A DNA stretch of 64,000 nucleotides. It comes from Clostridium sp. UBA4548. Lineage in GTDB: Bacteria; Bacillota; Clostridia; Clostridiales; Clostridiaceae. Location: contig NZ_DGLI01000021.1 of assembly GCF_002387895.1 (NCBI RefSeq), positions 288,837-352,836 of the forward strand, given 5' to 3'. Both the position numbers and the translations under genes were made by a program. Shown here one piece after another: positions 25,586-34,536 of this stretch; positions within the stretch are counted from its first letter, which is position 1; every line of letters starts with the position of its first letter. A model generated the notes under the pieces. That model made no database searches, had not been told where the DNA came from, and saw only the letters and a program-made list of their open reading frames with translations.

Positions 25586-26815
25586 ATGAGTACAAATATT
25601 TTAAGTTCCATTAATGTTAATATATTTTCTATGTTTGGTGGAGTAAATATAGTTAGCTTAGTGCTCTATGCTGTTTTACTTTATCCTTTAATAGTTGGTT
25701 TTTTATTTAAATTAAGTAGTGAGGCATTGTTAAATACAATAAAAAGCCTATTTAGTACCTTAGCCTTATTATTTTCTCTTATGATAAGCTCAACTATAGT
25801 AAAAGAGGTATTCATTAGTGATAAGTATAAGATTATGGACTATATCAATAGTAAGGTAGGCACATCAATGGCTACGTTGATAGAAACAAGACCTCAGCTA
25901 TTTATGGGGATAATTCTTGTGATACTTATACTTATAATACATCAATTGTTAAAGTTATTAATCCATATAATTAGTGAAATAGGATTATCTCCTCTGCTTC
26001 AGGGTTTAGATAATTTAATAAAAAGAGGTGGAGGAATTTTAAGAAGAGTATTTGGAGTGATTTTTCAAATTCCTAGAGCGTTGTGCTATACAATTATCCT
26101 TACTTTTTTACTTAACTATATGTCCATGATTAATATAAGTAAAGAGCTTAATTCTACTTTAGAGAGTTCAAAAATATATAATTACTTTTCAGAAAAGGCA
26201 GTTATGCCTATAACAAAGTCTGAGCTGGCTAAAAGCTTGCCTAATATTATTGGAGAGTCCTTTAAAATTTCTAGTAGTGAAAAGCAATCTATAGATTTAA
26301 ATAATATTGGATTAGACAACATAGGAAATAATGAGCTAGTTTATTATAATGGAGTTACCTTGGCTCAAGGAGTTAAATCCAATGAAGAAATTAATGCCAC
26401 TGGTATTTCCGTAGCTTCAAAGGGAAAAAATACCTATAACAAAGCTAAAGAAATATATAAGTGGGTGGGAAGCCAAATAACTTATGATCATGATAAGGCA
26501 GTTCAGGTTATGAATAATAACAGAAGTATAGAATCAGGAGCTATTCCAACCTTTTACTCTAAAAAAGGAGTATGCTTTGATTATGCCTGTCTATTTGTAG
26601 CCATGGCTAGGGCTAACGGCATGAAGGTTAGGCTTATAGTTGGAGAAGGTTTCAATGGTAAGACATGGATAAGTCACGCTTGGAATGAAGTGTATATTCC
26701 AGAAGAAGACAGATGGGTAAATCTAGACCCTACCTTTTATATTGGTGGAAACTACTTTGATAATGAAGGCTTTAACCTAGAGCATAAGAACAGAAAAGTA
26801 GCTGGAGAGTGGTAA
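25586..26815 (+). CDS. Membrane-anchored transglutaminase-like domain protein
   Basis: 409 residues. The N-terminal ~200 residues contain several hydrophobic segments (SLVLYAVLLYPLIVGFLF, SLFSTLALLFSLMI, LFMGIILVILILIIH, and one around 170-185), so it is a multi-pass membrane protein. The C-terminal ~140 residues are a transglutaminase/protease-like core with the Cys-His-Asp order: KGVCFDYACLF (Cys), SHAWNEVY (His) and WVNLDPTF (Asp). The core most likely faces outside the cell and acts on peptide or cell-wall substrates; the reaction is not known. Start ATG after GAAGGTGAGGTT. A bidirectional terminator closes it. Confidence 0.88.
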   Translation: MSTNILSSINVNIFSMFGGVNIVSLVLYAVLLYPLIVGFLFKLSSEALLNTIKSLFSTLALLFSLMISSTIVKEVFISDKYKIMDYINSKVGTSMATLIETRPQLFMGIILVILILIIHQLLKLLIHIISEIGLSPLLQGLDNLIKRGGGILRRVFGVIFQIPRALCYTIILTFLLNYMSMINISKELNSTLESSKIYNYFSEKAVMPITKSELAKSLPNIIGESFKISSSEKQSIDLNNIGLDNIGNNELVYYNGVTLAQGVKSNEEINATGISVASKGKNTYNKAKEIYKWVGSQITYDHDKAVQVMNNNRSIESGAIPTFYSKKGVCFDYACLFVAMARANGMKVRLIVGEGFNGKTWISHAWNEVYIPEEDRWVNLDPTFYIGGNYFDNEGFNLEHKNRKVAGEW

Positions 26816-26821
26816 ATAAAT

Positions 26822-26858
26822 TAAAGCAGCTAAGGATTAAATTCCTTAGCTGCTTTTT
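26822..26858. terminator. Bidirectional terminator
   Basis: AAAGCAGCTAAGGA pairs with TCCTTAGCTGCTTT (14 bp), T run to the right and A-rich flank to the left. It overlaps the last codons of the converging TPR gene. Confidence 0.9.
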
Positions 26859-27202
26859 TTATAACCTTGAAGTATTAACTTTATAGCTCTATCACATTCA
26901 TCATCAGAGTTGTCTAAGGCCCAGGCAGTATTGAAGTAGTTAAGAGCTTTACCGTTTTCTTTTAACATTGCATAGCAATAAGCTAAGTTAAAATAGTACT
27001 TGCTTTCACGTTTGATTTTTAGTGCAGCTTGAATTAGTGGAATAGCACTTTTGTATTCCTTTAATTTAATGAAGCAAACAGCAGAGTTGTAAAGAGAAGC
27101 AGCTTCATTTTCCTTTATGTCCACTGATTTTTTATATAAATCAATAGCTCTTTTATAATCCTTCAAATTATAAAGTTCATTTGCTTTGTTAAAATAGCTC
27201 AC
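26846..27202 (-). CDS. TPR-repeat protein
   Basis: 118 residues consisting of about three tetratricopeptide repeats: A/L-N-L-x-D-Y patterns at YFNKANELYNLKDYKRAIDLY, AASLYNSAVCFIKLKEYKSAI and YYFNLAYCYAMLKENGKALN. It is a protein-protein interaction module with no enzymatic domain and no signal peptide. The start is a GTG at 27202 with GGAGG 9 nt upstream. The end lies inside the shared terminator. The partner is unknown. Confidence 0.85.
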   Translation of the reverse strand: MSYFNKANELYNLKDYKRAIDLYKKSVDIKENEAASLYNSAVCFIKLKEYKSAIPLIQAALKIKRESKYYFNLAYCYAMLKENGKALNYFNTAWALDNSDDECDRAIKLILQGYKKSS

Positions 27203-28336
27203 CTCAAGAGACCTCCTAGACAGAATAAAATAATTTATCTAAATACTGTCCCAAAAAATATAGATTTATACAAAGAATATATTAACTTTTCATTAATATT
27301 ATTCATGGTAATTAAAAATTAATAATATTAAGGATATTACATAAAGTAATAAGTTTAATATTGTACTTATATTACATTTTAATATTTTATAAAATTAGCT
27401 ATACAGCAGAAACATAAAATATAGAGTGTTTGCCTTAAGTTTTGTAACTTTGTTAACAATAATATCGTTTTATAAGTATCTTAAATCATAAGAAACTAAG
27501 TTACACAGAGAAATTTCTAATATTGATAACACTAATACTACTCTATCTTTTCAAACGTAAATCTTTCTGTTTAAGAGTATATGTATAGAAGTTTTTATTG
27601 TAACCCTATCAAAAATATTGAGGCAAAGTTTTTACGGTTTGTTGCTATTTCTTACAGAAGATAAGCTTCGCTGTAAAAAAAATAATCGCTTTGAACAGTA
27701 AAAAAAGCCTTGCAATTAATTTTATAGAACTTTATGGTTTAATCAACTATTCTTTATTAGAACAAAGAATAGTTTCGTGTATTGGTAGTGAATTTATTTT
27801 ATTTAGGCTAGTTTTACGAACTAATATATTATACTTGTTTTACAATATATAGAATAAATGAGAAGCAAATAATTATATTTGTTGAGAGTAGAGTATAAAA
27901 TCAATACTTAGTGACACAATAAAACAAATTTTAAGTATCTATTGATTGTTCATAGATAAGCAACTAGTAATATAGTCGAAAACAGGATATAAAATGATGT
28001 CTATATTTTAAAATATATATAATAATTTAATAAAATTTGAAAATAGCAAATAATGCGCGTAAGTATAAAAAAAATAATAAATTTGTTAAAAAAATGGTTG
28101 AAATTAAATTAAAGCTTATGTATTATTGAAACATAAGCTTTAATTATATGTTTCGTTTTACTGGTTTAAAAGAAGATATATTTAGCAAAGATGTTGAATG
28201 TGTATTAACTTTATTTTAAAAGCATAAATGCAACAAAAAATGATGAAGTTAATATCAAATAAACATACAAGCTATAGATCAAGTGAAAAAAGGAAATGTG
28301 TAATTTTGGCAATTATTTTGAAAGGGGGGTATTAGA
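27203..28336 (+). other. Long AT-rich intergenic region upstream of the RiPP cluster
   Basis: Over 1.1 kb with no ORF supported by a ribosome binding site. Two hairpins are seen: 27745-27774 (AACTATTCTTT with AAAGAATAGTT) and a strong one at 28107-28145 (TTAAAGCTTATGT with ACATAAGCTTTAA) that resembles a terminator. The very low GC and absence of genes suggest an accessory insertion site or regulatory DNA for the peptide genes. Confidence 0.5.
28107..28148. terminator. Hairpin, terminator-like
   Basis: A 13-bp perfect stem with a nine-base loop, AT-rich tail on both sides. It lies 190 bp before the first precursor peptide. Confidence 0.55.
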
Positions 28337-28486
28337 ATGGATATTATTATTCCAAGACAAGGAGGAATCTCAACAGATTCTAATGTATGTGCAGCTTATG
28401 GGCAAGCATGCGCGGCTGAATGCGGAACTTTATGTGGATTTTATTGTTCTTGTGTATGTGGCATTAATTTCATTAATGCTGGCTAA
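28337..28486 (+). CDS. Cys-rich RiPP precursor peptide 1
   Basis: 49 residues; ATG 7 nt after GGGGGG. The leader-like part MDIIIPRQGGISTDSN is followed by a core with seven cysteines at 18, 25, 29, 33, 37, 39 and 41 (Cx6Cx3Cx3Cx3CxCxC) and Gly-rich spacing. It is the first of three tandem copies before a radical SAM/SPASM gene, the arrangement of clostridial Cys-rich peptide systems such as Clo7bot (family recalled, not searched). The maturase is expected to install thioether links from these cysteines. There is no Gly-Gly leader cleavage site. Confidence 0.85.
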   Translation: MDIIIPRQGGISTDSNVCAAYGQACAAECGTLCGFYCSCVCGINFINAG

Positions 28487-28538
28487 ATTCAAGTTCATTA
28501 TTTAGGCTTCATTACTGATTGGAGGAAATGCTGAGAAA

Positions 28539-28655
28539 ATGGAAATTATTATTACAAGGCGTGAAGAGTTTTCAATAGATTCTAATGTGTGCGCAGCCTA
28601 TGGACAAGCTTGCCCAATTGAATATTGTATTCATTGTGTCTGTTATGGGTATTAA
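28539..28655 (+). CDS. Cys-rich RiPP precursor peptide 2, degenerate copy
   Basis: 38 residues. DSNVCAAYGQAC is identical to copy 1, but the leader has changed (TRREEFSI) and the core has only five cysteines (18, 25, 30, 33, 35). The frame stops after VCYGY. Removing one G from the GGG at 28647-28649 restores the tail GINFI seen in copy 1, so a +1 frameshift is likely. The ribosome binding site GGAGG is 13 nt away, better placed for an out-of-frame ATG at 28528. Probably poorly expressed. Confidence 0.65.
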   Translation: MEIIITRREEFSIDSNVCAAYGQACPIEYCIHCVCYGY

Positions 28656-28800
28656 TTTTATCTATAGATAATCATAATACTACTTAAGATACGAGAATAT
28701 CTTTATTACGCGAATGTAGAGTATAATCCAAACTAAGAAGTTGATTACCTATAAAGTTTAATAATCATTCGTGGTTATTGACTAAGAAAGGAGAAGAAAA

Positions 28801-28950
28801 GTGGACATTATTATTCCAAGACAAGGAGGAATCTCAACAGATTCTAATGTATGCACAGCTTACGGACAAGCATGTGCAGGTGAATGCGGAACTTTATGTG
28901 GATTTTACTGTGGGTGTGTATGTGGAATTAATATAATACAATTTTCTTAA
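28801..28950 (+). CDS. Cys-rich RiPP precursor peptide 3
   Basis: 49 residues from a GTG start 7 nt after AAAGGAG. The first 18 residues equal those of copy 1 and all seven cysteines are at the same positions; the changes are few (A19 to T, A27 to G, S38 to G) until the last seven residues, which differ (INIIQFS against INFINAG). High DNA identity points to recent tandem duplication. It is the copy nearest the maturase. Confidence 0.85.
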   Translation: MDIIIPRQGGISTDSNVCTAYGQACAGECGTLCGFYCGCVCGINIIQFS

Positions 28951-28989
28951 TAGTTATCTGAAAAATAAAAATATTAGGTAATTTTTCAA

Positions 28990-29023
28990 TTCACTATGAA
29001 TAGTTTAAAACTTTCATAGTGAA
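28990..29023 (+). promoter_or_regulatory. Hairpin between precursor genes and maturase
   Basis: TTCACTATGA (28990-28999) pairs with TCATAGTGAA (29014-29023), 36 nt before the maturase start. There is no T tract, so partial attenuation or a processing/stabilising stem is more likely than full termination. Confidence 0.6.
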
Positions 29024-29059
29024 TATTCTATAAAATAATATATTATATTGGAGGGCCAA

Positions 29060-30391
29060 ATGGGATATAAAAAATCAGATTATAATATAGTTATAAATAC
29101 ATTAGAAGATGGAAGCACACTATTATATAATTCATTTAGTGGTGCATTTGGAATCTTAAGAAAAGAGATTCAAAATATATATGAAAATATAGAAAGTATT
29201 TATATTGAGAATTTAGAACAAGAAGTATGTGAAAAAATAAATGTTATGATTGCAAATGGCTTTATTGTTAATAATAATTTTGATGAATATGGTGTTATGC
29301 AAGTACGGGAGAGAGTTGCTAGATATTCTGAGACGAATACTAAATCATTAACTATAGCTCCTACATTAGGATGTAATATGAATTGTCCATATTGCTATGA
29401 AGAGAAAAATAATGTAAAAATGGATGACGACATAAAAAAATCATTGGTTGACTTTGTGAAAAAGTACATACAGGGGTCAAAAGGGTTTAATGTATCATGG
29501 TATGGTGGAGAGCCATTGCTTGAAAAGGAAACAATAAAGCAATTATCAAGTGAATTTATAAAAATTTGTGATGATTACAAAATTGCATATAGTGCAGCTA
29601 TAGTTACAAATGGAATATTGCTAGATAGAGAAACAGCGCAAATGCTAAAAAATGACTGCAATGTTAGAATGGCACAAATCACGATTGATGGTATTGGAGA
29701 TGTTCACAATAAAAGAAGGCGACTTAAAAATAACGGTGATAGTTTTAAGATAATTACTGAAAATATAGAGGAAGTAAGTTCTATAATGCCTATTTCAATT
29801 AGAGTAAATATTGATAAAACTAATGTAGATGAAATTAATAAGCTAATTTCATTTTTTTTAGAAGAAAAGCAATGGCATAAAAATGGCAATGTTAGATTTT
29901 ATTTTGCCCCAGTGATGAATGTAACAGATGCATGTACAGCTAATCAAAGTAGCTGTTTTAATATGGATGAGTTTGGTGAAATATTATCCAAGGTAAGCAG
30001 AAAAATTTATAATATGGGCCACATGAAAATTATGCCAAAATTTCTACCTCCTGCTATGGTAACAGGATGTGCAGCTCTTTCGTTGAACACTTATGTCGTA
30101 GATCCTAAAGGAGATTTATATAAATGCTGGGATATAGTTGGGATTGAGAAACATAAAGTTGGCAATGTTAAAAGCGGGATTGAACTTAATAGGGAACATG
30201 TACAGTGGCTCACACTAGAAAAACCAGAAGCATGTAAAAGTTGTAGTTATGTTCCAATATGCCAAGGGGGATGTCCTTTTATAAGAATGAGAAACAATAA
30301 TAAAGAAGTTTGCGCACATGACATATTGCAATATAAGGAGAATTTCAAAATTGTATATGAGCAATATATAAGTGAAAAAAGAACATCTTAG
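29060..30391 (+). CDS. Radical SAM/SPASM peptide maturase
   Basis: 443 residues from ATG 29060, 5 nt after GGAGG; an in-frame TTG 12 nt upstream is part of the ribosome binding site region. An N-terminal ~95-residue domain (YNSFSGAFGIL) may bind the precursor leader. The radical SAM cluster motif is C105-N-M-N-C109-P-Y-C112. The C-terminal SPASM domain has cysteines at 337, 356, 392, 395, 401, 405 and 418 (CKSCSYVPICQGGC), enough for two auxiliary clusters. These enzymes use S-adenosylmethionine radicals to make thioether or similar links in Cys-rich peptides. The substrates are the three peptides just upstream. The stop abuts the ABC transporter gene. Confidence 0.92.
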   Translation: MGYKKSDYNIVINTLEDGSTLLYNSFSGAFGILRKEIQNIYENIESIYIENLEQEVCEKINVMIANGFIVNNNFDEYGVMQVRERVARYSETNTKSLTIAPTLGCNMNCPYCYEEKNNVKMDDDIKKSLVDFVKKYIQGSKGFNVSWYGGEPLLEKETIKQLSSEFIKICDDYKIAYSAAIVTNGILLDRETAQMLKNDCNVRMAQITIDGIGDVHNKRRRLKNNGDSFKIITENIEEVSSIMPISIRVNIDKTNVDEINKLISFFLEEKQWHKNGNVRFYFAPVMNVTDACTANQSSCFNMDEFGEILSKVSRKIYNMGHMKIMPKFLPPAMVTGCAALSLNTYVVDPKGDLYKCWDIVGIEKHKVGNVKSGIELNREHVQWLTLEKPEACKSCSYVPICQGGCPFIRMRNNNKEVCAHDILQYKENFKIVYEQYISEKRTS

Positions 30392-30400
30392 GTGAGAAGA

Positions 30401-32008
30401 ATGGATATGTTTAAAGTGATGAAGAAGTATCTAAAAAAATATAGAGTATATATTTTAATTTTTATTATTTTAAACTGCATAACATGGATAACCTCAATCA
30501 TAATTCCATATTTACTAGGTAATTATGTAGATCAACTAATTGTAAGTATGAGCAAGGACATAGTATTAAAGTTTGCAAAACAAATTGTTGTATTATCAAT
30601 TTTAGATATTGTAATTTCTTATTTTAGGAATATAAACATGGTAAGAATAAAGTCTAAGGTGTCCTTTGATTTAATTTTTGATACCATCGAACATGTGAAG
30701 AGGTTACCACTAACTTATTTTAGAAATAATGACCCAGCATATATCAATCAAAAAATAAATATAGACTCTAATACTGTTACTAATTTTGTTATAGAAAATT
30801 TTATAACGATAGTTTTTAGAATTTTTACAATAATAACTTTATTGTTTTTGATTTTAAAACTTAATATTAAAATGTTTGTTCTAATATTAGTTATTATTCC
30901 TTTATCAATAACTAACTACTTTTTATTTAGGAAGCCATTATATAATAGTGGGTATGAGTTTCAAGAAACACAGAGCAAGTTTTTTGCTAAAATTAATCAG
31001 CAACTATATATAATAAAGTTGATAAAAATTAATTCTTGGTTTGCACCGTTAGCTGAAACTGTAAAGAAATGTTATAATTTGGTTTATGTTAGAGCACTAA
31101 ATTATGCTAAACAGGTTAATAAGTTCAATAATTCAAACAGCTCCATAAGGTATCTAGCTACAATATCATTAATTTTATTTGGAGGATTTGAGATAGTTAA
31201 TGAGAGATTAACTATTGGAGAATTTACCATTTTGAATAGTTACTTTTCTATGGTATTAGAATGTATAAATTACTTTTTAAACTTTAGCAAATCATATCAA
31301 GATACATTAGTTTCATATTCAAGACTAAAGGATATAAGAGATCAGGATGAAGAGCATAATGGACAACAGTTAATTAATGAAATAGATGTTTTAGAAATCA
31401 ACAATGTTTCATTTTCTTATGAAAAAGGCAAGAAAGTTATAGAAGATTTCAGTTACACTTTTAAAAAGGGGAAAATTTACTGTTTACTTGGAAATAATGG
31501 CACAGGTAAAACAACCTTAATTGATATTATTGCTGGGTTACGATATGATTATCGTGGGGATATTTATATTAATAATTTGGAGATAAAAAAAGTCGATATG
31601 TATTCTGTTAGAAAGAATCTTATAGGAGTTGTAGAACAGGAGCCTGTGTTGTTAAAAGATTCTTTAAGAAATAATTTAACTTTTGCAATAGATGAATACA
31701 GTGAAGAAATGTTGAATTATTACTGTGAAAAATTTGGTATATACTCACTGATAGATGATGAGGAAAGAGATGAAGGTGAGAGTGCTAATACTTCTGGAGG
31801 CGAGAAACAAAAAATATCACTAATTAGGACCTTGTTAAAAGATCCAGATTTAATTATATTAGATGAACCAAGTTCAGCTCTAGACAAACAAAGTATAGTT
31901 GTGCTCAATAATATATTAAATAACTTAAAATTAAATAAAATCATTATTATAATAACGCATAATAAAGAAGTTATAGACTTTGCTGATGAAATAATAAGTC
32001 TTTCATAA
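30401..32008 (+). CDS. ABC exporter (fused permease and ATPase), RiPP export
   Basis: 535 residues from ATG 30401; a GTG at 30392 directly after the maturase stop is the alternative. The N-terminal ~300 residues have about six hydrophobic helices of an exporter membrane domain. The ATPase domain has Walker A GNNGTGKTT, signature TSGGEKQK, Walker B LIILDEPSSALD and an ITHN switch. It lacks the N-terminal C39 peptidase domain of bacteriocin exporters, so leader removal needs another protease. It is in one operon with the maturase and presumably exports the modified peptide. Confidence 0.92.
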   Translation: MDMFKVMKKYLKKYRVYILIFIILNCITWITSIIIPYLLGNYVDQLIVSMSKDIVLKFAKQIVVLSILDIVISYFRNINMVRIKSKVSFDLIFDTIEHVKRLPLTYFRNNDPAYINQKINIDSNTVTNFVIENFITIVFRIFTIITLLFLILKLNIKMFVLILVIIPLSITNYFLFRKPLYNSGYEFQETQSKFFAKINQQLYIIKLIKINSWFAPLAETVKKCYNLVYVRALNYAKQVNKFNNSNSSIRYLATISLILFGGFEIVNERLTIGEFTILNSYFSMVLECINYFLNFSKSYQDTLVSYSRLKDIRDQDEEHNGQQLINEIDVLEINNVSFSYEKGKKVIEDFSYTFKKGKIYCLLGNNGTGKTTLIDIIAGLRYDYRGDIYINNLEIKKVDMYSVRKNLIGVVEQEPVLLKDSLRNNLTFAIDEYSEEMLNYYCEKFGIYSLIDDEERDEGESANTSGGEKQKISLIRTLLKDPDLIILDEPSSALDKQSIVVLNNILNNLKLNKIIIIITHNKEVIDFADEIISLS

Positions 32009-32233
32009 AGTTATAACTCATACTCCATTAGGTTTTAATTTTTATACAATTAGGAAAATGCATAAATATTAAACGTTTACTCCGTTTAAATATTTCCAAC
32101 TAAATATTCGTTGTTTTTCCACAAAAACTTGTTTAATATATAATAAAAGTGCAGTGTAGTGGATATAAATTACAAATAATAACATGCAAACAAAAATTAT
32201 ACTTTTGTACTTAATCTAATGCATTAATAATAT

Positions 32234-32353
32234 TATATAAGTTGCAATATTATTAATACATTATAAGGTAACTTTAAGCAACTTCTATTAAAGAGAATCT
32301 AAAGCAAGATAGAATTATATATTTATGTAATATCTTTGTTACATTCTATATAT
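32234..32353 (+). repeat. Dispersed intergenic repeat, copy A
   Basis: Begins TATATAAGTTGCAA and ends CATTCTATATAT, like the copies at 43369 and 61796. Internal stem AAGTTGC with GCAACTT, then AAAGAGAAT..., then CTTTGTTACATTCTATAT. More diverged in the middle than the other two. Confidence 0.75.
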
Positions 32354-32456
32354 GTATTAAAGTAGTTTGATTGTTATAAGATTTAAATAAAATATAAATA
32401 GTAATGAAGTTTAAGAGTTTAACATCATTAATCAAATATTTTGAATGGTGATATGA

Positions 32457-32506
32457 AAAGTTTACTGTAAGTATGTTAATTTCAATATACTTACAGTAAA
32501 CTTTTA
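32457..32506. terminator. Terminator before the S41 peptidase gene
   Basis: A stem of about 18 bp (AAAAGTTTACTGTAAGTAT with ATACTTACAGTAAACTTTT) around TGTTAATTTCA-type loop, with T residues after it. Confidence 0.85.
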
Positions 32507-32548
32507 TTAGTAATTAATATATAATTATTAAGCTTCAAGGAGGAGAAA

Positions 32549-34102
32549 ATGAGAAAAAAAAGAAGGAATATTTGGGTGATTGGACTAGTATTGGTAATAA
32601 TAAGCGTTATTTTAGTGGGTACATTTATGTGGAAGCCAATTATGCTATCACCAAAGGGAGAGTTAAGCCATAATGACAAGAAAGAAGATGCAAAGTATCT
32701 TGTGAATTTTTTAGTAGATAATTATCCTTTTTTCGAAATTAAAAAGAATGCTTTAGGATATGATTTTGTTGAACATAAAGATGAACTTATTAAGAGGATA
32801 GCTAACTCTAAAAATGATGAGGAGTTTTATTTAAATATAAATAGAACAATGAACTTACTAAGCAATGGGCATAGCAACATATTAGATGGATATATGCTTA
32901 ATTTTTATGAAAATGCTTCAAAGAATAGTTATCAAGGAGTATTTGATGATAAATCCTTAGAGAAAGCCGCATATTGGGACAAGATAAAATTAAAGTTTAT
33001 AACAGTACCAGATGTGTTGTGCCAGTATATGGAGGGGAAATATGTGGTGGTCTCTTCCTTAAATACTGGAATTAAAAAAGGTGACGTAATAACACAAGTA
33101 GAAAGTTTAGAAGTTGAAGAATATATTAAGCAAAATAGAGATAAGTACATTTTAAAATATGATTTGCATAATAAAAATTGTTATGTAGATAAATTATTTG
33201 TTGAAACAAATATAAGTACTAGTAAAAACTTAAAAGTAAGTGTATTAACAAAGTTGGGTGAAACTAAGAAGGAAACTATAAATATAAGTGCTTATGATGA
33301 GGAACGGGCTATGAAGCTTACAAAGGAACTCTCAGAAAGTCTAAGCAATGAAGTTATTAATACAAAAACTATTGAAGAAGGTAATATTGCCTATATTAAA
33401 ATAAATGGTATGATTGAAGAAAATAATACAATAGAAAAAATTGATACTTTCTTTAAAGATATGAAGAGTTATAAAAATATAATTATTGATATTCGGGGCA
33501 ATGGTGGTGGAACTGAGAGCGTATCAAGGGCTATTATTGGAAATATTAACTCAAAAGAAGTCTTAATTCTTGATGAGTATCATGGATATAGAAAAAGTGA
33601 GTTTATGGCAGATTATCTAAGTAAAATTAACAAAAACTCAACTTTTTCAAAGGAAGCTCCAACCAATTTAAAATCAGGCTACACTGAAAAATATAGTTTT
33701 ATAAAGGATAGCTACCTGTTACCCTATAGTAAAGAGGCTTTTAAGGGAAATGTGTACCTACTGGTGGATAAAAATGTTTTTTCTGCATCAGAAAGACTTG
33801 CTATAATAGTAAAGTCTGCTAACCTTGGAACAATAATAGGACAAACTACTAGTGGAGATGGAATTGGTAGGAATCCTGTAATAAACACACTTCCAAATAG
33901 CAAGATATGTGTTAGAATTCCAGGTGTATTAGGCGTAAATAAAGATGGAGAAATAAATGAGGAGGTTCGTACATCACCAGATTTTTATGCTGAACAAAGC
34001 TATGAAGATTTTAAAAAGGCAATAAAAGAAAATATAAAAAATATGAGTTTAACTGAGTATGATACAATTTTTAATGAGTGTATGAAAATTATAAAAAAAT
34101 AA
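32549..34102 (+). CDS. Membrane-anchored S41-family peptidase
   Basis: 517 residues. Residues ~8-28 are a single hydrophobic segment (IWVIGLVLVIISVILVGTF) after a basic start, so the rest lies outside the membrane. The middle part is a divergent ~200-residue region with a PDZ-like stretch (VVSSLNTGIKKGDVITQVES). The tail-specific protease domain has IIIDIRGNGGGTESVS, the likely catalytic serine in VFSASERLA and GQTTSGDGIG. The C-terminal processing-peptidase fold cuts unfolded tails. It follows the RiPP exporter but is separated by a terminator, so a role in peptide maturation is possible and unproven. Start ATG after AAGGAGGAG. Confidence 0.88.
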   Translation: MRKKRRNIWVIGLVLVIISVILVGTFMWKPIMLSPKGELSHNDKKEDAKYLVNFLVDNYPFFEIKKNALGYDFVEHKDELIKRIANSKNDEEFYLNINRTMNLLSNGHSNILDGYMLNFYENASKNSYQGVFDDKSLEKAAYWDKIKLKFITVPDVLCQYMEGKYVVVSSLNTGIKKGDVITQVESLEVEEYIKQNRDKYILKYDLHNKNCYVDKLFVETNISTSKNLKVSVLTKLGETKKETINISAYDEERAMKLTKELSESLSNEVINTKTIEEGNIAYIKINGMIEENNTIEKIDTFFKDMKSYKNIIIDIRGNGGGTESVSRAIIGNINSKEVLILDEYHGYRKSEFMADYLSKINKNSTFSKEAPTNLKSGYTEKYSFIKDSYLLPYSKEAFKGNVYLLVDKNVFSASERLAIIVKSANLGTIIGQTTSGDGIGRNPVINTLPNSKICVRIPGVLGVNKDGEINEEVRTSPDFYAEQSYEDFKKAIKENIKNMSLTEYDTIFNECMKIIKK

Positions 34103-34204
34103 CTTCTTTATCACTTAAATCTATAACATTATAAGATAAATTTTAACTAAATTTATTTGACATAAATTTAGTTAAAGTATATAATATATTAAAAATTAAT
34201 ATTT

Positions 34205-34436
34205 ATTAAGCAAAGATGAAGAGGAGTAAAGTGGGATAGTATTAAGAGAGGAAGATTCACCGGCTGAAAGGTCTTCCATATGAATACACTTGAAGGTAGC
34301 TTCGGAGCTTCTTTATTGAAATTTAGTAAATAAAGACGGGTCAAACCGTTAAAAAAATGAGCCTGTTACATTGCAGGAAATAAAGGTGGTACCACGAGTC
34401 TTTCGTCCTTTTTCGGGATGAAGGCTCTTTTTTTAT
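34205..34436 (+). promoter_or_regulatory. T-box leader of valS
   Basis: The conserved T-box AAGGTGGTACCACG is at 34383-34396, overlapping an antiterminator and followed by a terminator stem (GAGTCTTTCGTCC with GGGATGAAGGCTC and a run of T). Stem I starts with a GAGGAGTA segment. A GTA triplet at 34296-34298, directly after GAAG, is the likely specifier codon for valine and matches the gene and the tRNA-Val(UAC) at 62.4 kb. Uncharged tRNA-Val binding allows transcription of valS. Confidence 0.93.
34396..34436 (+). terminator. Conditional terminator of the valS T-box
   Basis: GAGTCTTTCGTCC pairs with GGGATGAAGGCTC, followed by seven T residues; it is mutually exclusive with the antiterminator formed by the T-box sequence. 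Confidence 0.88.
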
Positions 34437-34536
34437 TTGTACAAATAATTTAGTTTCTTGGCAATAATCGTAATAAGGAAAACCATTAACTATGTAACGA
34501 ATTTATAAAATATAAAGAAGGCAGGAGGAAGAAAAA

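Larger units (their letters stand above)
32009..32548 (+). other. Intergenic region holding repeat copy A and a terminator
   Basis: 540 bp: ~220 bp AT-rich DNA, a copy of the dispersed repeat (32234-32353), then a long terminator hairpin at 32457-32506 and a GGAGGAG ribosome binding site for the S41 peptidase. The terminator separates that gene from the RiPP operon. Confidence 0.7.

Noticed and set aside
28296..28505. 69-residue plus-strand ORF overlapping the first Cys-rich peptide
   Set aside because: Out of frame with the conserved peptide, and its start lacks a ribosome binding site; the Cys-rich frame is conserved across three copies.
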